Positions 1 through 5,159 of a stretch of DNA of 5,159 bases are shown here, in pieces. Every line of letters starts with the position of its first letter. Within the stretch, counting starts at the first letter, position 1. This DNA comes from Idiomarina sp. UBA6142 (lineage in GTDB: Bacteria; Pseudomonadota; Gammaproteobacteria; Enterobacterales; Alteromonadaceae). The stretch spans positions 3,202 through 8,360 of the forward strand of contig DIVC01000059.1 of NCBI GenBank assembly GCA_002423905.1, in the 5' to 3' direction. The translations under genes and the position numbers were made by a program. Under the pieces are notes generated by a model. The model saw only the letters and a list, made by a program, of their open reading frames with translations. It made no database searches and was not told where the DNA came from.

Positions 1-332
1 GCGTAAAAAAGCGCGCCGAAAAAGGCGGCAAAGAACATCACTTCAGAGAAGATGAACCAGCTCATGCCTTGACGATACGAACCGCTCAATTGATTGCTAT
101 ATAACCCGGACATGGATTCGTTAATTTGGTCACGAAACCAACCAAATAACATCACCACTAAAATACCAAGGCCGGTGTATAATACTGCCGGACCCCAACC
201 ATCGACTTGGTTTTTTGCTTCAATGACGGTATGACCGGCGCCGAAGGCAATTAAACCTAATGCTACCGCACCAATAATTGGCCATGGGCTCGATGCTGGT
301 ACGTAATATTTTTCATGTTGTTGTGCTGCCAT
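1..332 (-). CDS. coxC: Cytochrome c oxidase subunit III (partial, N-terminal part)
   Basis: This is the third core subunit of the aa3/caa3-type terminal oxidase. It is an inner-membrane protein that holds no metal but stabilises subunit I and supports proton uptake through the D-channel. The gene runs off the left edge, so 110 full codons and two bases are seen out of the roughly 290 residues usual for the family. Visible are a polar N-terminus, a membrane segment at about residues 18-33, a second at about 48-66, the loop WFRDQINES, and the family signature RQGMSWFIFSEVMFF at residues 87-101. The signature includes the conserved membrane Glu97, which corresponds to the DCCD-reactive glutamate of mitochondrial subunit III. 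The ATG at 332 has an AAGGA Shine-Dalgarno at 339-343, six bases away, which overlaps the ctaG stop codon, so translation is probably coupled to ctaG. Identification is firm; the C-terminal half cannot be checked. Confidence 0.95.
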   Translation of the reverse strand, partial: MAAQQHEKYYVPASSPWPIIGAVALGLIAFGAGHTVIEAKNQVDGWGPAVLYTGLGILVVMLFGWFRDQINESMSGLYSNQLSGSYRQGMSWFIFSEVMFFAAFFGALFY

Positions 333-341
333 AACAAATCC

Positions 342-926
342 TTAGTTCGCTAGCATGGTTGCTAGCACATCCGGTGTCGCATTGGCTGTAATGTCATACA
401 GCGTATACTGCAGAGTCAGAGTATGAATGTGTGCTGGAATTTCTGGGTCGAGATAAAACTGCATGGGCATAGCGGTAGTATCACCAGCGGCCAATGGCTG
501 TTGCTCAAAACAAAAACACTCGGTTTTGTTCAGATATAAGCCTGCTTCGCCTGGTGCCACCGATGGAATCGCTTGTGCGACCATGTTGTTACCAGTACGG
601 TTCTCAACCAGGAAATTAACCACCTTCGTTTCGCCAGGATGCACTCGCACCGACTTCACTTCAGGTTGAAAATCCCAGGGCATACTTTGATTCACGCGGG
701 TGATGAATTGCACATTGATGCTGCGCGAAGTATCGACTGCGCGAGTATTAACGGCCGCCGCCTCGTTCGAGGTACGGCCGTTAAACCCAGTGATTTCACA
801 GAACACCTCATACAAGGGCACCAATGCAAAACCAAAGCCGAACATACCGACTACAACAAGCAGTAGGCGTTTAACGACTGGCCCGCTATTGGGTGGGCTA
901 TTTGGGGTTGCTTGGTTATCACTCAT
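342..926 (-). CDS. ctaG: Cytochrome c oxidase assembly protein CtaG/Cox11 (CuB copper chaperone)
   Basis: Members of the Cox11/CtaG family deliver copper to the CuB centre of oxidase subunit I. This one has 194 residues, the usual bacterial length. A short Pro/Asn-rich cytoplasmic tail is followed by one membrane anchor at about residues 19-38, then the family stretch LYEVFCEITGFNG (38-50) with Cys43, then a periplasmic beta domain. The copper-binding CFCF motif lies at residues 137-140 (Cys137, Cys139), followed by EQQPL. All three cysteines expected for copper handling are therefore present. The ATG starts five bases after the coxA stop. The nearest Shine-Dalgarno-like run (GAGG, 940-943) lies inside the last coxA codons at a long 13-base spacing, which suggests coupling to coxA translation. 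Position between coxA and coxC is the usual one for this chaperone in Proteobacteria. It should not be confused with the unrelated caa3-type CtaG of Bacillus. Confidence 0.96.
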   Translation of the reverse strand: MSDNQATPNSPPNSGPVVKRLLLVVVGMFGFGFALVPLYEVFCEITGFNGRTSNEAAAVNTRAVDTSRSINVQFITRVNQSMPWDFQPEVKSVRVHPGETKVVNFLVENRTGNNMVAQAIPSVAPGEAGLYLNKTECFCFEQQPLAAGDTTAMPMQFYLDPEIPAHIHTLTLQYTLYDITANATPDVLATMLAN

Positions 927-931
927 GATGA

Positions 932-2524
932 TTATTTCACCTCAGGTGGGGTGTCAAAGGTATGGTACGGGGCCGGTGAAGGTACCGTCCATTCCAAGCC
1001 GGTTGCACCTTCCCATGGTTTCGCCGGCGCTTTTTCTCCGCCACGGATACATTTCACCACCACGACTAAGAAGATCAGCTGTGATAAACCGAACACGAAG
1101 GCACCAATACTGACAATTTGGTTAATGTCAGCAAATTGTAGGGCGTAGTCCGGAATACGGCGTGGCATGCCGGCTAAACCAACAAAGTGCATGGGGAAGA
1201 ACAGCACGTTCACGCTGATCAATGAGACCCAGAAGTGCCATTTCGCCAACGTTTCGTTGTACATGTGGCCCGTCCATTTCGGCAGCCAATAATAGGCTGC
1301 CGCCATGATCGAGAAGATCGCGCCAGTCACCAATACATAGTGGAAATGCGCCACTACGAAGTAGGTGTCGTGATATTGGAAGTCAACTGGGGTGATGGCC
1401 AGCATCAAGCCAGAGAAACCGCCAATGGTAAACAAGATCACGAAGGCCAGGGCGAATAGCATCGGCGTTTCGAACGTGATAGCACCGCGCCACATGGTGG
1501 CAACCCAGTTAAAGACTTTCACCCCAGTGGGTACCGATATCAACATGGTGCAATACATAAAGAACAGTGCTGCAGCCACCGGCATACCAGTGGTAAACAT
1601 GTGATGCGCCCACACCAAGAACGACAAACCAGCGATTGCCGCGGTGGCATAGACCATCGAAGCATAGCCAAACAGTGGTTTACGTGAGAAGGCCGGGATA
1701 ATCGCCGATACAATACCGAAAGACGGTAAAATCATGATGTACACTTCGGGGTGACCAAAGAACCAGAAAATATGCTGGAACATCACGGGGTCGCCGCCAC
1801 CGGCCGCATCAAAGAAGCTAGTGCCGAAGTATTTATCAGTTAACACCATAGTCACTGCTGCGGCTAGTACTGGCATGACTGCAATCAGTAAGAATGCGGT
1901 GATAAACCAAGTCCAGACGAACAATGGCATTTTCATGTAGGTCATGCCAGGCGCACGCATGTTCATGATGGTCACAATCACGTTGATCGCACCCATAATG
2001 GACGAGATCCCCATGATGTGTACCGAGAACACGAACAGTGCGGTGGAATCACTACTGTAGGTGGTTGATAGTGGCGCGTAGAAAGTCCAACCGAAAGCTG
2101 GGCCGCCACCTTCCATAAACAGTGATGCGAGCAAAATAGCGAAGGCAAATGGGAGGATCCAGAAGCTCCAGTTATTCATGCGCGGCAAGGCCATATCTGG
2201 CGCGCCGATCATCATCGGCACCATCCAGTTAGCAAGACCGGTAAATGCTGGCATAACCGCACCAAACACCATGATCAGACCGTGAACGGTAGTCATCTGG
2301 TTAAAGAAGTGCGGGTCTACCAGTTGCAAGCCCGGTTGGAACAGCTCGGCACGAATAACCAATGCCATAGAGCCGCCCAGCAAAAACATAATAAACGAGA
2401 ACCACAGGTACATTGAACCAATGTCTTTGTGGTTGGTAGTAAATAACCACCGGGTAATACCCGACGGCGCGTGATGGTGATGATCGTGGTCGTGATGATC
2501 CATCGTTCCAGCAGCAGTGCTCAT
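932..2524 (-). CDS. coxA: Cytochrome c oxidase subunit I (aa3/caa3-type, A1-type haem-copper oxidase)
   Basis: This is the catalytic subunit: it reduces O2 to water at the haem a3-CuB site and pumps protons across the inner membrane. It has 530 residues and a twelve-helix core starting at about residue 35. Visible ligands are His81 and His395 for haem a, His393 for haem a3, and His258, His307 and His308 for CuB, with Tyr262 as the expected cross-linked tyrosine in GHPEVY. The D-channel residues Asn99, Asp110, Asn117 and Glu260 and the K-channel residues Thr333 and Lys336 are all present. By established classification the glutamate in the GHPEV motif makes this an A1-type pump. The N-terminus is rich in histidine (residues 10-18). 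The ATG at 2524 has a strong AAGGGGAG Shine-Dalgarno at 2533-2540, eight bases upstream, which overlaps the coxB stop codon. It is the second gene of the cox operon and the gene is intact. Confidence 0.98.
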   Translation of the reverse strand: MSTAAGTMDHHDHDHHHHAPSGITRWLFTTNHKDIGSMYLWFSFIMFLLGGSMALVIRAELFQPGLQLVDPHFFNQMTTVHGLIMVFGAVMPAFTGLANWMVPMMIGAPDMALPRMNNWSFWILPFAFAILLASLFMEGGGPAFGWTFYAPLSTTYSSDSTALFVFSVHIMGISSIMGAINVIVTIMNMRAPGMTYMKMPLFVWTWFITAFLLIAVMPVLAAAVTMVLTDKYFGTSFFDAAGGGDPVMFQHIFWFFGHPEVYIMILPSFGIVSAIIPAFSRKPLFGYASMVYATAAIAGLSFLVWAHHMFTTGMPVAAALFFMYCTMLISVPTGVKVFNWVATMWRGAITFETPMLFALAFVILFTIGGFSGLMLAITPVDFQYHDTYFVVAHFHYVLVTGAIFSIMAAAYYWLPKWTGHMYNETLAKWHFWVSLISVNVLFFPMHFVGLAGMPRRIPDYALQFADINQIVSIGAFVFGLSQLIFLVVVVKCIRGGEKAPAKPWEGATGLEWTVPSPAPYHTFDTPPEVK

Positions 2525-2538
2525 AGTCGGTACTCCCC

Positions 2539-3660
2539 TTAATTCTTCGTCCGAGCGTTAACATCAGCGGCTTGAATCAGCTCGCCCGTATTGTTGCCCC
2601 AAGCATTACGTTCGTAGGTGACCACAGCAGCGATTTCACGGAGGCTCAGCATATTGCCAAAAGCCTGCATGGACGTGCCTTGTTTACCGTACAAGACGAT
2701 ATCAATGTGACCATTGATGTCGTTGGTGACCATCTCAGTACCCACTAATGTTGGGAATACGCCAGGAATACCTTGACCATTGGGCTGGTGACAGGCGGCA
2801 CAGCTACCGAGGTAAACACGCTCACCGAGTTCCATCAGTTCCTGTTTAGTCATGGACATGGCTAATAAACGTTGCTCTTCAGCTTTAGCTTCACGTTGTG
2901 CGGTTTGCTGCGCAGTAATCCAAGCTTCATAGTCAGCTGGTTCTTTGGCAATGACCACAATCGGCATATAGCCATGATCTTTCCCACACAGTTCAGCACA
3001 TTGGCCACGATAGATACCGGGCTCATCAACTTTGGTCCAAGCTTCGTTAATAAAGCCTGGGTTGGCATCCTTTTTCACCGCAAAAGCTGGTACCCACCAG
3101 GAGTGGATGACGTCGTCTGAGGTAATTAAGAAACGAACTTTCTGACCAGTTGGTATCACCAGTGGCCGATCGACCTCAAGCAGATAGTTCTCGCCCTTGG
3201 GTAATTTGTTGTTGATTTGATCTGGGCGCGTGGCGAGTAATGAAAAATACTCAACATCATGCTCAAAGTAGCGATAATGCCATTTCCACTGCGAACCTGT
3301 TATCAGCACGGTCACATCTGATTCACTGGTGTCTTCCATGGCAATCAAGGTTGATGTGGCAGGAATTGCCATGCCAATCAGAATTAAAAACGGGATCACA
3401 GTCCAGAGAATTTCCACTTTAACGTTCTCATGGAAAGTTGCTGGTTTGTGACCGCGCGATTTGCGGTGGGCAATCATGGACCAGAACATGGCCCCGAACA
3501 CCACGATACCAATCACAATACATATATAAAGTATGGTCATGTGAAGGTCATAGACGCGGTTGCTGATCTCGGTTACACCTTGAGTCAGATTCAACTGCGA
3601 TTGTGCACTAGCAGTAAACGGCAGTGCCGCTAATAGTGCGCCGATAAGTCTCGTGCTCAC
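2539..3660 (-). CDS. coxB: Cytochrome c oxidase subunit II with fused C-terminal cytochrome c domain
   Basis: This subunit takes electrons from the cytochrome c pool and passes them through CuA to subunit I. It has 373 residues, about 100 more than a plain subunit II, because of a C-terminal class I cytochrome c domain. In order: a Sec signal peptide (about 1-19, likely cleavage after ASA), two membrane helices (about 41-62 and 83-106), a cupredoxin domain with Trp125 at the electron entry site, and the CuA ligands His186, Cys221, Glu223, Cys225, His229 and Met232. A charged Ala/Gln/Glu-rich linker (about 245-280) leads to haem motif CAACH (287-291), with Met331 the likely sixth ligand. The start is GTG at 3660: an in-frame TGA lies at 3673-3675 and no other start codon lies between, while AGGAG at 3667-3671 sits six bases upstream. 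This is the first gene of the operon. The fused haem domain marks a caa3-like enzyme by inference. Confidence 0.97.
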   Translation of the reverse strand: MSTRLIGALLAALPFTASAQSQLNLTQGVTEISNRVYDLHMTILYICIVIGIVVFGAMFWSMIAHRKSRGHKPATFHENVKVEILWTVIPFLILIGMAIPATSTLIAMEDTSESDVTVLITGSQWKWHYRYFEHDVEYFSLLATRPDQINNKLPKGENYLLEVDRPLVIPTGQKVRFLITSDDVIHSWWVPAFAVKKDANPGFINEAWTKVDEPGIYRGQCAELCGKDHGYMPIVVIAKEPADYEAWITAQQTAQREAKAEEQRLLAMSMTKQELMELGERVYLGSCAACHQPNGQGIPGVFPTLVGTEMVTNDINGHIDIVLYGKQGTSMQAFGNMLSLREIAAVVTYERNAWGNNTGELIQAADVNARTKN

Positions 3661-3666
3661 GGACGT

Positions 3667-3671
3667 CTCCT
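3667..3671 (-). promoter_or_regulatory. Shine-Dalgarno deciding the coxB GTG start
   Basis: AGGAG on the minus strand lies six bases before the GTG at 3660. Together with the in-frame TGA just upstream (3673-3675) it fixes GTG as the coxB start. The next in-frame methionine is residue 41, which would remove the signal peptide. A nearby ATG at 3675-3677 is out of frame with coxB. Confidence 0.8.
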
Positions 3672-3677
3672 CTCATT

Positions 3678-3710
3678 CTTCCGACGTGGATACCCACGAA
3701 TACACCGAAG
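3678..3710 (-). promoter_or_regulatory. Possible imperfect hairpin in the coxB leader
   Basis: CGTGG (3685-3689) and CCACG (3694-3698) can pair around a four-base loop. CTTC (3678-3681) and GAAG (3707-3710) can close an outer stem with an asymmetric internal loop. The structure ends only seven bases upstream of the coxB Shine-Dalgarno. No T-run follows it, so it is not an intrinsic terminator. Whether it forms or regulates anything is unknown, and a short inverted repeat such as this can occur by chance. Confidence 0.25.
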
Positions 3711-3898
3711 TGCGAGCCTGAAGAACAAAGAGGTAAGCAGAAAAAGGAACAGCATTCCTAAAGTTGAAAATCGCTTTCCCTACTAACTCTTTGTTGTTAT
3801 GTATCAATAATTATTATTCTATTTGTGTTAGCAGTATTTATTGCTGCATCAAAATACCATGTAACGATTAAATTGCCACCGCTTAAGTTAAGATTTTT

Positions 3899-3927
3899 AA
3901 AAAAAAAGGGCTGCATGCGCAGCCCTT
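3899..3927 (-). terminator. Rho-independent terminator of lexA-sulA
   Basis: The arms AAGGGCTGC (3906-3914) and GCAGCCCTT (3919-3927) form a perfect nine-base-pair stem with a four-base loop. On the minus strand the stem is followed by an uninterrupted T-run, seen as nine A residues on the plus strand at 3899-3907, of which the last two pair in the stem. It begins 23 bases after the sulA stop codon. The plus strand has no T-run after the stem, so it terminates only minus-strand transcription. It separates the SOS operon from the cox operon behind it. Confidence 0.92.
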
Positions 3928-3950
3928 GGGGGAAACCTTCAGCACGAGGA

Positions 3951-4355
3951 TTAGTGGAGTGGCGTACGCGAAGGTGATTCGTTAAAAACAAAACTATGTG
4001 TCTGACTCATTTTGCTCGCCATTTTAATGCGTTGTTGCATACGCGGAGAAATCTGATCGAGAAAACTGAGCACTAAGCTGCTGGTACCGGCGAGTAAGGC
4101 TTGCTCGGTGGCCCATTCGCGATGGTCATGATCGCGGCCGCCAATCCAGCGAATACGGTTACGGCTCACACCCGCTGCGACCAGTTGGGCAATCGCTTCA
4201 CGACACCCACCAATCACCGTGACCCATTGCGAGGTGCGCAATGCTAAGGATTGTACGCGGTACAGCACATCATCAAAGCGGGCGTCGCCTAAACTTGTTT
4301 CAGCATGCTCAGCCACTAGGCTGGCGTTGTTATTGGGTTGATAATCGTATCTCAT
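3951..4355 (-). CDS. sulA: SulA-family SOS cell-division inhibitor
   Basis: SulA blocks FtsZ polymerisation during the SOS response and is removed by Lon when damage is repaired. This protein has 134 residues from the chosen start, against 169 in E. coli, and the N-terminal part is short. The family pattern can be followed: a Trp-led strand (WVTVIGG), a helix ending in AAGVSRNRI, the stretch [11 protein letters not shown], the strand SSLVLSFLD, and a final RIKMASK helix and SFVF strand. It resembles the Pseudomonas-type SulA more than that of E. coli. The RDHDHREW segment is an unusual charged insertion. Two starts are possible. ATG at 4355 overlaps the lexA stop as ATGA and has GGAG seven bases upstream; ATG at 4361 (136 residues) has GGAG only one base away, so 4355 is preferred. 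It is co-transcribed with lexA and so controlled by LexA. The family call is by pattern and context, since SulA sequences diverge strongly. Confidence 0.85.
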   Translation of the reverse strand: MRYDYQPNNNASLVAEHAETSLGDARFDDVLYRVQSLALRTSQWVTVIGGCREAIAQLVAAGVSRNRIRWIGGRDHDHREWATEQALLAGTSSLVLSFLDQISPRMQQRIKMASKMSQTHSFVFNESPSRTPLH

Positions 4356-4972
4356 AACCATGCTCCATTGCGAATGACACCTACCGCCAGCCCCTCTACG
4401 GTGAAGTATTGCTGTGCTAGGTCGACCTTGATGGTCGAAAATTCTTCATTTTCTGGGTGCAGTAACACAGTACTGCCTTTGCGTTCAAAGCGCTTTACGG
4501 TGACATCGTCATCGACTCGCGCCACAATTATTTGCCCGTTACGAGCTTCTTGGGTTTTGTGGACCGCTAATAAATCGCCGTCAAGAATGCCGATATTCTT
4601 CATACTCATACCGTTAACACGGAGCAAGAAATTAGCATGTGGACGAAACAGGTTTTCATCAACGCGGTAATGACTCTCGATATGTTGCTGGGCTAAAATA
4701 GGTTCGCCGGCGGCTACTTGACCAATTAATGGCAACCCCTCTGGAACGTCGTCATCCATACCGCCGACTAAGCGAAGGCCGCGTGACATACCGGGCAGTA
4801 ACTCGATAACGCCCTTTTTCGCCAAGGCTTTGAGGTGTTCCTCAGCCGCATTAGCCGAACGGAAACCCAGTTGCAATGCAATTTCGGCGCGAGTAGGTGG
4901 CATACCGGTGGCGTCGATGGCATCTTTAATTAGGGTCAGAATTTCTTGCTGACGAGGCGTTAAAGGTCGCAT
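4352..4972 (-). CDS. lexA: LexA, SOS-response transcriptional repressor and self-cleaving protease
   Basis: LexA represses DNA-damage genes and cleaves itself when RecA filaments form on single-stranded DNA. At 206 residues it is four longer than E. coli LexA and alignable to it throughout. The N-terminal winged-helix DNA-binding domain (about 1-68) includes the near-identical recognition region [20 protein letters not shown] (23-42). After a short acidic linker ([10 protein letters not shown], 70-79) comes the self-cleavage site Ala88-Gly89 in VAAGEP. The catalytic dyad is Ser123 (NGMSMKN) and Lys160 (VTVKRF). The C-terminus RNGAWL is nearly that of E. coli. The ATG at 4972 gives the expected N-terminus (LTPRQQEIL). 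Its Shine-Dalgarno is a modest AGG seven bases upstream at the edge of a LexA box. Two LexA boxes upstream show autoregulation. It is the first gene of the lexA-sulA pair. Confidence 0.99.
   Translation of the reverse strand: MRPLTPRQQEILTLIKDAIDATGMPPTRAEIALQLGFRSANAAEEHLKALAKKGVIELLPGMSRGLRLVGGMDDDVPEGLPLIGQVAAGEPILAQQHIESHYRVDENLFRPHANFLLRVNGMSMKNIGILDGDLLAVHKTQEARNGQIIVARVDDDVTVKRFERKGSTVLLHPENEEFSTIKVDLAQQYFTVEGLAVGVIRNGAWL
4363..4366 (-). promoter_or_regulatory. Shine-Dalgarno deciding the sulA start
   Basis: GGAG on the minus strand lies within the last lexA codons. It is seven bases from the ATG at 4355, an ordinary spacing, and only one base from the ATG at 4361. It therefore supports the downstream start and an ATGA stop-start overlap with lexA, a form that usually goes with coupled translation. 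Confidence 0.65.
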
Positions 4973-4980
4973 GTGAATAC

Positions 4981-4996
4981 CTGTTTATCTATACAG
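4981..4996 (-). promoter_or_regulatory. LexA box (proximal to lexA)
   Basis: The plus strand reads CTGTTTATCTATACAG, a full CTGT-N8-ACAG match to the gammaproteobacterial SOS box. It starts eight bases upstream of the lexA ATG. It lies downstream of the predicted transcription start and touches the lexA ribosome binding site, so bound LexA would sit on the start of the transcribed region. Confidence 0.93.
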
Positions 4997-5001
4997 TGAT
5001 A

Positions 5002-5017
5002 CTGTGAGTATATACAG
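5002..5017 (-). promoter_or_regulatory. LexA box (distal, overlapping the lexA -10)
   Basis: The plus strand reads CTGTGAGTATATACAG, a second full CTGT-N8-ACAG match. It is separated from the proximal box by five bases, 21 bases centre to centre, the same arrangement as the tandem boxes of E. coli lexA. The predicted -10 hexamer lies inside it, so LexA binding would block RNA polymerase directly. Confidence 0.95.
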
Positions 5018-5034
5018 GTGTTTTGCTTTGGCAA
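5007..5034 (-). promoter_or_regulatory. lexA-sulA sigma-70 promoter
   Basis: On the minus strand TTGCCA (5029-5034) is followed by a 16-base spacer and TATACT (5007-5012). This is a good sigma-70 pair with a -10 the same as that of E. coli lexA. Transcription would start near 5000, giving a leader of under 30 bases that contains the proximal LexA box. Confidence 0.75.
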
Positions 5035-5035
5035 C

Positions 5036-5055
5036 TTTTTTTTCGTATTTTTTTT
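5036..5055 (-). promoter_or_regulatory. Paired A-tracts upstream of the lexA -35 (UP-element-like)
   Basis: The plus strand has two runs of eight T (5036-5043 and 5048-5055) separated by CGTA. On the minus strand these are two A8 tracts ending one base before the lexA -35, with centres 12 bases apart, close to one helical turn. Such tracts are typical of UP elements that bind the RNA polymerase alpha subunit, or of bent DNA. The role here is inferred from sequence and position only. Confidence 0.45.
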
Positions 5056-5079
5056 CAGTCGGCATTCATCAGCTGACAA

Positions 5080-5088
5080 TGATATGCT
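5080..5088 (+). promoter_or_regulatory. Candidate extended -10 promoter of the plsB-like gene
   Basis: TGATATGCT matches the extended -10 form TGnTATnnT. It lies 30 bases upstream of the plus-strand ATG, but no convincing -35 is found at the expected distance. CTGACA at 5073-5078 could be a -35, but its best partner, TATCTA at 5098-5103, would need a long 19-base spacer. The choice between them is open. Confidence 0.3.
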
Positions 5089-5106
5089 TTAGGCAAGTAT
5101 CTAAGC

Positions 5107-5112
5107 AGGGGA
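5107..5112 (+). promoter_or_regulatory. Shine-Dalgarno of the plsB-like gene
   Basis: AGGGGA lies six bases before the ATG at 5119. It is the strongest evidence that a real gene begins here, since only 41 bases of it are visible. Confidence 0.75.
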
Positions 5113-5118
5113 TTTTGC

Positions 5119-5159
5119 ATGAGTCTACGTGGCTTATGGCGTTCATTATTATATTGGCC
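5119..5159 (+). CDS. plsB: Start of a divergent gene, probably glycerol-3-phosphate O-acyltransferase PlsB (partial)
   Basis: Only 13 codons and two bases are present before the window ends (MSLRGLWRSLLYW). PlsB would attach the first acyl chain to glycerol 3-phosphate at the inner membrane to begin phospholipid synthesis. The short basic and aromatic N-terminus fits the start of PlsB, which usually begins with a brief amphipathic stretch. The stronger argument is position: in gammaproteobacteria plsB commonly lies divergent from lexA, directly or with dgkA between as in E. coli. The good Shine-Dalgarno supports the start. No catalytic motif is visible, so the product name rests on context and on a weak N-terminal resemblance. 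Confidence 0.6.
   Translation, partial: MSLRGLWRSLLYW

Larger units (their letters stand above)
3661..3898 (-). promoter_or_regulatory. cox operon leader and presumed promoter region
   Basis: This stretch between the sulA terminator and the coxB GTG holds no credible gene. Since the terminator separates it from lexA-sulA, the cox operon must have its own promoter here. The half nearer the terminator (about 3795-3898) is strongly AT-rich and the half nearer coxB is more balanced, as expected for a promoter followed by an untranslated leader. One weak candidate on the minus strand is GTGGCA (3874-3879), a 17-base spacer and TATTTT (3851-3856), with an upstream TGG that would make an extended -10. 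This would leave a leader of about 180 bases. A TAGAAT hexamer also occurs in the AT-rich part without a good -35. The regional call is sound; the exact promoter is uncertain. Confidence 0.45.

Noticed and set aside
463..1604. Several plus-strand reading frames of 68-137 codons opposite ctaG and coxA
   Set aside because: They lie antisense to genes with complete conserved motifs, have no recognisable domains and have mutually overlapping frames. They are shadows of the real genes.
2862..3633. Short frames on both strands inside coxB
   Set aside because: coxB is intact with CuA and haem motifs in one frame. The others are by-products of its composition.
3839..3852. Possible FNR-like site (TATTGCTGCATCAA) upstream of coxB
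   Set aside because: Only the ATCAA half matches. The other half differs from TTGAT at several positions, so the site cannot be supported.
3906..3927. Bidirectional terminator
   Set aside because: The stem is symmetric, but on the plus strand it is followed by GGGGGAAACC rather than a T-run, so only minus-strand termination is supported.
3797..3991. A 64-codon minus-strand frame across the sulA end and the intergenic region
   Set aside because: It runs through the terminator hairpin and its T-run and overlaps sulA in another frame. It shows no good Shine-Dalgarno or family likeness.
5069..5076. Palindrome TCAGCTGA between lexA and the divergent gene
   Set aside because: It is only eight bases with no extension of the symmetry, which is expected by chance and matches no operator I can name.

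Overview
The window looks like chromosomal DNA of a gammaproteobacterium, most likely from the order Alteromonadales. Three things suggest this: LexA is close to the E. coli protein along its whole length, a second subunit of cytochrome oxidase carries a fused cytochrome c domain, and a plsB-like start diverges from a lexA-sulA pair that is followed by a cox operon. An assignment to a genus such as Idiomarina or Shewanella would be a guess.

Layout, left to right. Positions 1-3660 hold four tightly packed minus-strand genes of an aa3/caa3-type cytochrome c oxidase operon, in transcription order coxB (3660-2539), coxA (2524-932), ctaG/cox11 (926-342) and coxC (332 to beyond the window edge, so only its first 110 codons plus two bases are present). 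The gaps between them are 14, 5 and 9 bases. CoxB carries the CuA site and a C-terminal cytochrome c domain. CoxA carries all the haem and CuB ligands and both proton channels. CtaG is the copper chaperone that builds CuB. CoxC is the third core subunit. Together they form a membrane proton pump that passes electrons from cytochrome c to oxygen.

Positions 3661-3950 contain no gene. They hold the leader and presumed promoter region of the cox operon, which is AT-rich, and next to sulA a strong minus-strand intrinsic terminator (about 3899-3927). Positions 3951-4972 hold a second minus-strand operon, lexA-sulA, whose genes overlap by ATGA if the better-supported sulA start is used. LexA represses the SOS response and SulA blocks FtsZ ring formation after DNA damage. 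Positions 4973-5118 are a divergent control region with two LexA boxes, a promoter whose -10 lies inside one box, and two eight-base A-tracts upstream of the -35. From 5119 the plus strand starts a gene, probably plsB (glycerol-3-phosphate acyltransferase), of which only 13 codons are visible.

I found no mobile element, CRISPR array, tRNA or rRNA, and no clearly undescribed system. The points worth a second look are in the lexA control region, the sulA start and divergence, the His-rich CoxA N-terminus and the cox leader.
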